DNA from: DATAPD01 sp036265385
GTDB lineage: Bacteria; Acidobacteriota; Terriglobia; Terriglobales; Acidobacteriaceae
Assembly (NCBI GenBank): GCA_036265385.1
Contig: DATAPD010000032.1
Coordinates: forward strand, 1-64,000
Length of the DNA stretch: 64,000 nucleotides
Reading direction: 5' to 3'
The first letter of the stretch is position 1. Each line of letters opens with the position of its first letter. Shown one piece after another: positions 62,528 to 64,000 of this stretch. The notes beneath the pieces are model-generated. The model worked only from the letters and a program-made list of their open reading frames with translations. It was not told where the DNA came from and made no database searches. The translations under genes were made by a program, and so were the position numbers.

Positions 62528-64000
62528 ATGGACCTTCACCAGAAAATCCGCACCTTACCCGCCTCTCCCGGCGTGTACCTGTACAAGAATGCCGAGGGAG
62601 AGGTCATTTACATTGGGAAGGCCAAGAATTTGCGGAATCGTGTTTCGTCCTACTTTCACGAAGGACGCCTCTATGACGCCAAGACCGGCACACTTGTTCG
62701 CGAAGCCGTTGACGTCGACTACATCGTCGTCGCCAACAATAAAGAGGCCCTCGCACTTGAAAATAACCTCATCAAGCAGCGTAAGCCCCGATTCAATATC
62801 CTCCTGCGCGATGACAAGACTTATCCCTACGTTAAGCTGACCCTCGGAGAGCGATATCCCCGCGTCTACGTCACTCGTCGCCTACGCAAAGACGGCAGCA
62901 GCTACTACGGTCCCTACTTCCCTGCCAATCTCGCGTATCGCATCGTGGATTTGATCCATCGGCACTTTCTCGTACCCTCGTGCAAAGTCGACCTCACGCG
63001 ATATCACCCACGTCCCTGTCTCCAGTACTACATCAAGCGATGCCTTGGCCCCTGCGTCGAAGGACTTACGACGCCCGCGCTTTATTCCGAAGCAGTTCGT
63101 GATGTGAAGCTCTTCCTTGAAGGCAAACGTACCGACTTGGTCAAATCGCTCCAGCAACGAATGGCAGACGCGGCAGCAGCCCAGGAATATGAACGAGCCG
63201 CCCGCTATCGCGACCTGATTTCCACTGTCGAACAGCTGCAGGAGCGTCAACGCATTGCGACTACCGAAGGCGACGACGCCGACGTTTTCGGATATCACTA
63301 CGAGAACGACATGCTGGCCGTCAACCTCTTCCACATGCGGGGTGGGAAGATTGTCGACCGCCGCGAATTTTTTTGGGAAGATCTGCCGGATTTAGGATCT
63401 GCGAGTGTGGGGACCGGCGCCTCGCCCGTACATTCCGAGCAAACCTCGCCGGACCGCACTTTTCATCCCGACGCGTTGTTCTCCGCCTTACTGAATCAAC
63501 TCTATATCGGCCAGCCCTATGTGCCTCGTAACATCTATGTGCCCGTCGACTTTGAAGACAGGAAGGAACTCGAAGATCTACTCTCGGATCAGCTCACCGC
63601 AGCTAGCAGTCGTCCAGTACGCGTGCATTTGGAAGTGCCACAGCGGGGCGATAAGCGTTCCTTGATCGACCTTGCTGCCAACAATGCCAAACAGTCCTAC
63701 GATCAGCGCTTCCGGGTAATGAAACCCAACATGCGCATGATTCAGGAAGCCTTACAGGACGCGCTCGGGCTTGCCGACCTTCCACGTCGGATCGAGTGTT
63801 TCGATATTTCGCATATCCAGGGCGCTGAAACCGTCGCTTCCATGGTGGTTTGGGAGGACGGGGCGATGAAGAAATCTGATTACCGCAAGTTCATCATAAA
63901 AACCGTTCAGGGCGTTGACGATTTTGCTTCGATGCAGGAAGTTGTAAGCCGCCGTTACAAGCGGCTCGTGGAAGAAAAGAAGCCGATGCCGAGTCTGATC
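62528..64000 (+). CDS. uvrC: Excinuclease ABC subunit C, 5' part (runs off the window)
   Basis: UvrC makes both incisions in nucleotide excision repair. At least 491 residues are visible without a stop. The GIY-YIG nuclease domain occupies about 10-90 (PGVYLYKNAEGEVIYIGKAK, with Tyr/Arg of the active site), followed by PCLQYYIKRCLGPCVE, a UVR motif (about 205-240, AAAQEYERAARYRDLI), and the start of the UvrC RNase H-like endonuclease (IECFDISHIQGAETVASMVVW). The window ends inside the last domain. The start ATG has no strong ribosome binding site. Confidence 0.96.
   Translation, partial: MDLHQKIRTLPASPGVYLYKNAEGEVIYIGKAKNLRNRVSSYFHEGRLYDAKTGTLVREAVDVDYIVVANNKEALALENNLIKQRKPRFNILLRDDKTYPYVKLTLGERYPRVYVTRRLRKDGSSYYGPYFPANLAYRIVDLIHRHFLVPSCKVDLTRYHPRPCLQYYIKRCLGPCVEGLTTPALYSEAVRDVKLFLEGKRTDLVKSLQQRMADAAAAQEYERAARYRDLISTVEQLQERQRIATTEGDDADVFGYHYENDMLAVNLFHMRGGKIVDRREFFWEDLPDLGSASVGTGASPVHSEQTSPDRTFHPDALFSALLNQLYIGQPYVPRNIYVPVDFEDRKELEDLLSDQLTAASSRPVRVHLEVPQRGDKRSLIDLAANNAKQSYDQRFRVMKPNMRMIQEALQDALGLADLPRRIECFDISHIQGAETVASMVVWEDGAMKKSDYRKFIIKTVQGVDDFASMQEVVSRRYKRLVEEKKPMPSLI

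Noticed and set aside
1..64000. CRISPR array, insertion sequence or rRNA gene
   Set aside because: No regularly spaced repeats, no transposase with terminal inverted repeats and no rRNA-like stretch were seen.

Overview
The window is a moderately GC-rich bacterial chromosome segment that looks like Acidobacteriota (Terriglobia, Koribacter-like). The reasons are an Oar-type TonB-dependent receptor with an N-terminal carboxypeptidase-like domain, two tandem 'VWFA-related Acidobacterial' proteins, a TPR protein coupled to a CRTAC1/ASPIC-UnbV protein, a GMC dehydrogenase with a gluconate-dehydrogenase-subunit-3 partner, a UpxY-type NusG paralogue and many secreted proteins with classical signal peptides. 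The assignment rests on gene content, not on a marker gene.

Layout. 0-0.67 kb: the likely right end of an integrated element, closed by a 3' half of an initiator tRNA gene that begins exactly in the anticodon loop. 1.2-7.4 kb: a secreted protein, a PerR-like regulator with katG, a Gfo/Idh-like oxidoreductase and small proteins. 7.6-14.7 kb: an ArsC/Spx-like protein with an in-frame UGA, a CRTAC1 protein, a TPR protein and a large TonB receptor. 14.8-19.6 kb: a GH144-like glucoamylase-family enzyme and a GH3 beta-glucosidase. The receptor and the GH3 gene share near-identical promoters and 18-bp operators. 19.6-23.1 kb: GMC dehydrogenase, its small subunit, a cytochrome c and an exported peroxiredoxin with an in-frame UGA. 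23.3-40.3 kb: core metabolism and envelope genes (acyl-CoA synthetase, thiG, ftsB-like, phosphohexomutase, cutA, transsulfuration pair, VWA proteins, DUF1015, amidase, GerMN, rph, aldolase, SDR). 40.4-44.5 kb: a large secreted BNR/Ig-like protein broken by a frameshift. 44.6-56.4 kb: proC, a NusG-like antiterminator, a GAF-TonB fusion, an MFS transporter, a UDP-glucuronate-decarboxylase-like SDR, a PilZ protein, a DUF3179 membrane protein with an in-frame UGA, and secreted proteins. 56.6-64 kb: a CbiM-CbiQ-CbiO cobalt/nickel importer, a CPBP protease, pepA, a methyltransferase and the 5' part of uvrC.

The most notable signal is three separate genes (7626-7988 minus, 22568-23134 minus, 52101-53309 plus) that are intact except for a single UGA. 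In each the UGA replaces the catalytic or conserved cysteine of the family, and each is followed by a hairpin at a distance and with a loop that fit the bacterial SECIS description. Ordinary genes here, such as katG, end in UGA, so the code is not reassigned. I read these as three selenoproteins (ArsC/Spx-like, peroxiredoxin, DUF3179). The DUF3179 case may be a new selenoprotein family.

These genes, together with PerR and KatG, suggest strong investment in thiol/selenol and peroxide chemistry. The glycan genes form a small regulon for uptake and breakdown of a beta-glucan, possibly beta-1,2-linked. The GMC, small-subunit and cytochrome c genes look like a periplasmic sugar or alcohol dehydrogenase that feeds electrons to the respiratory chain.
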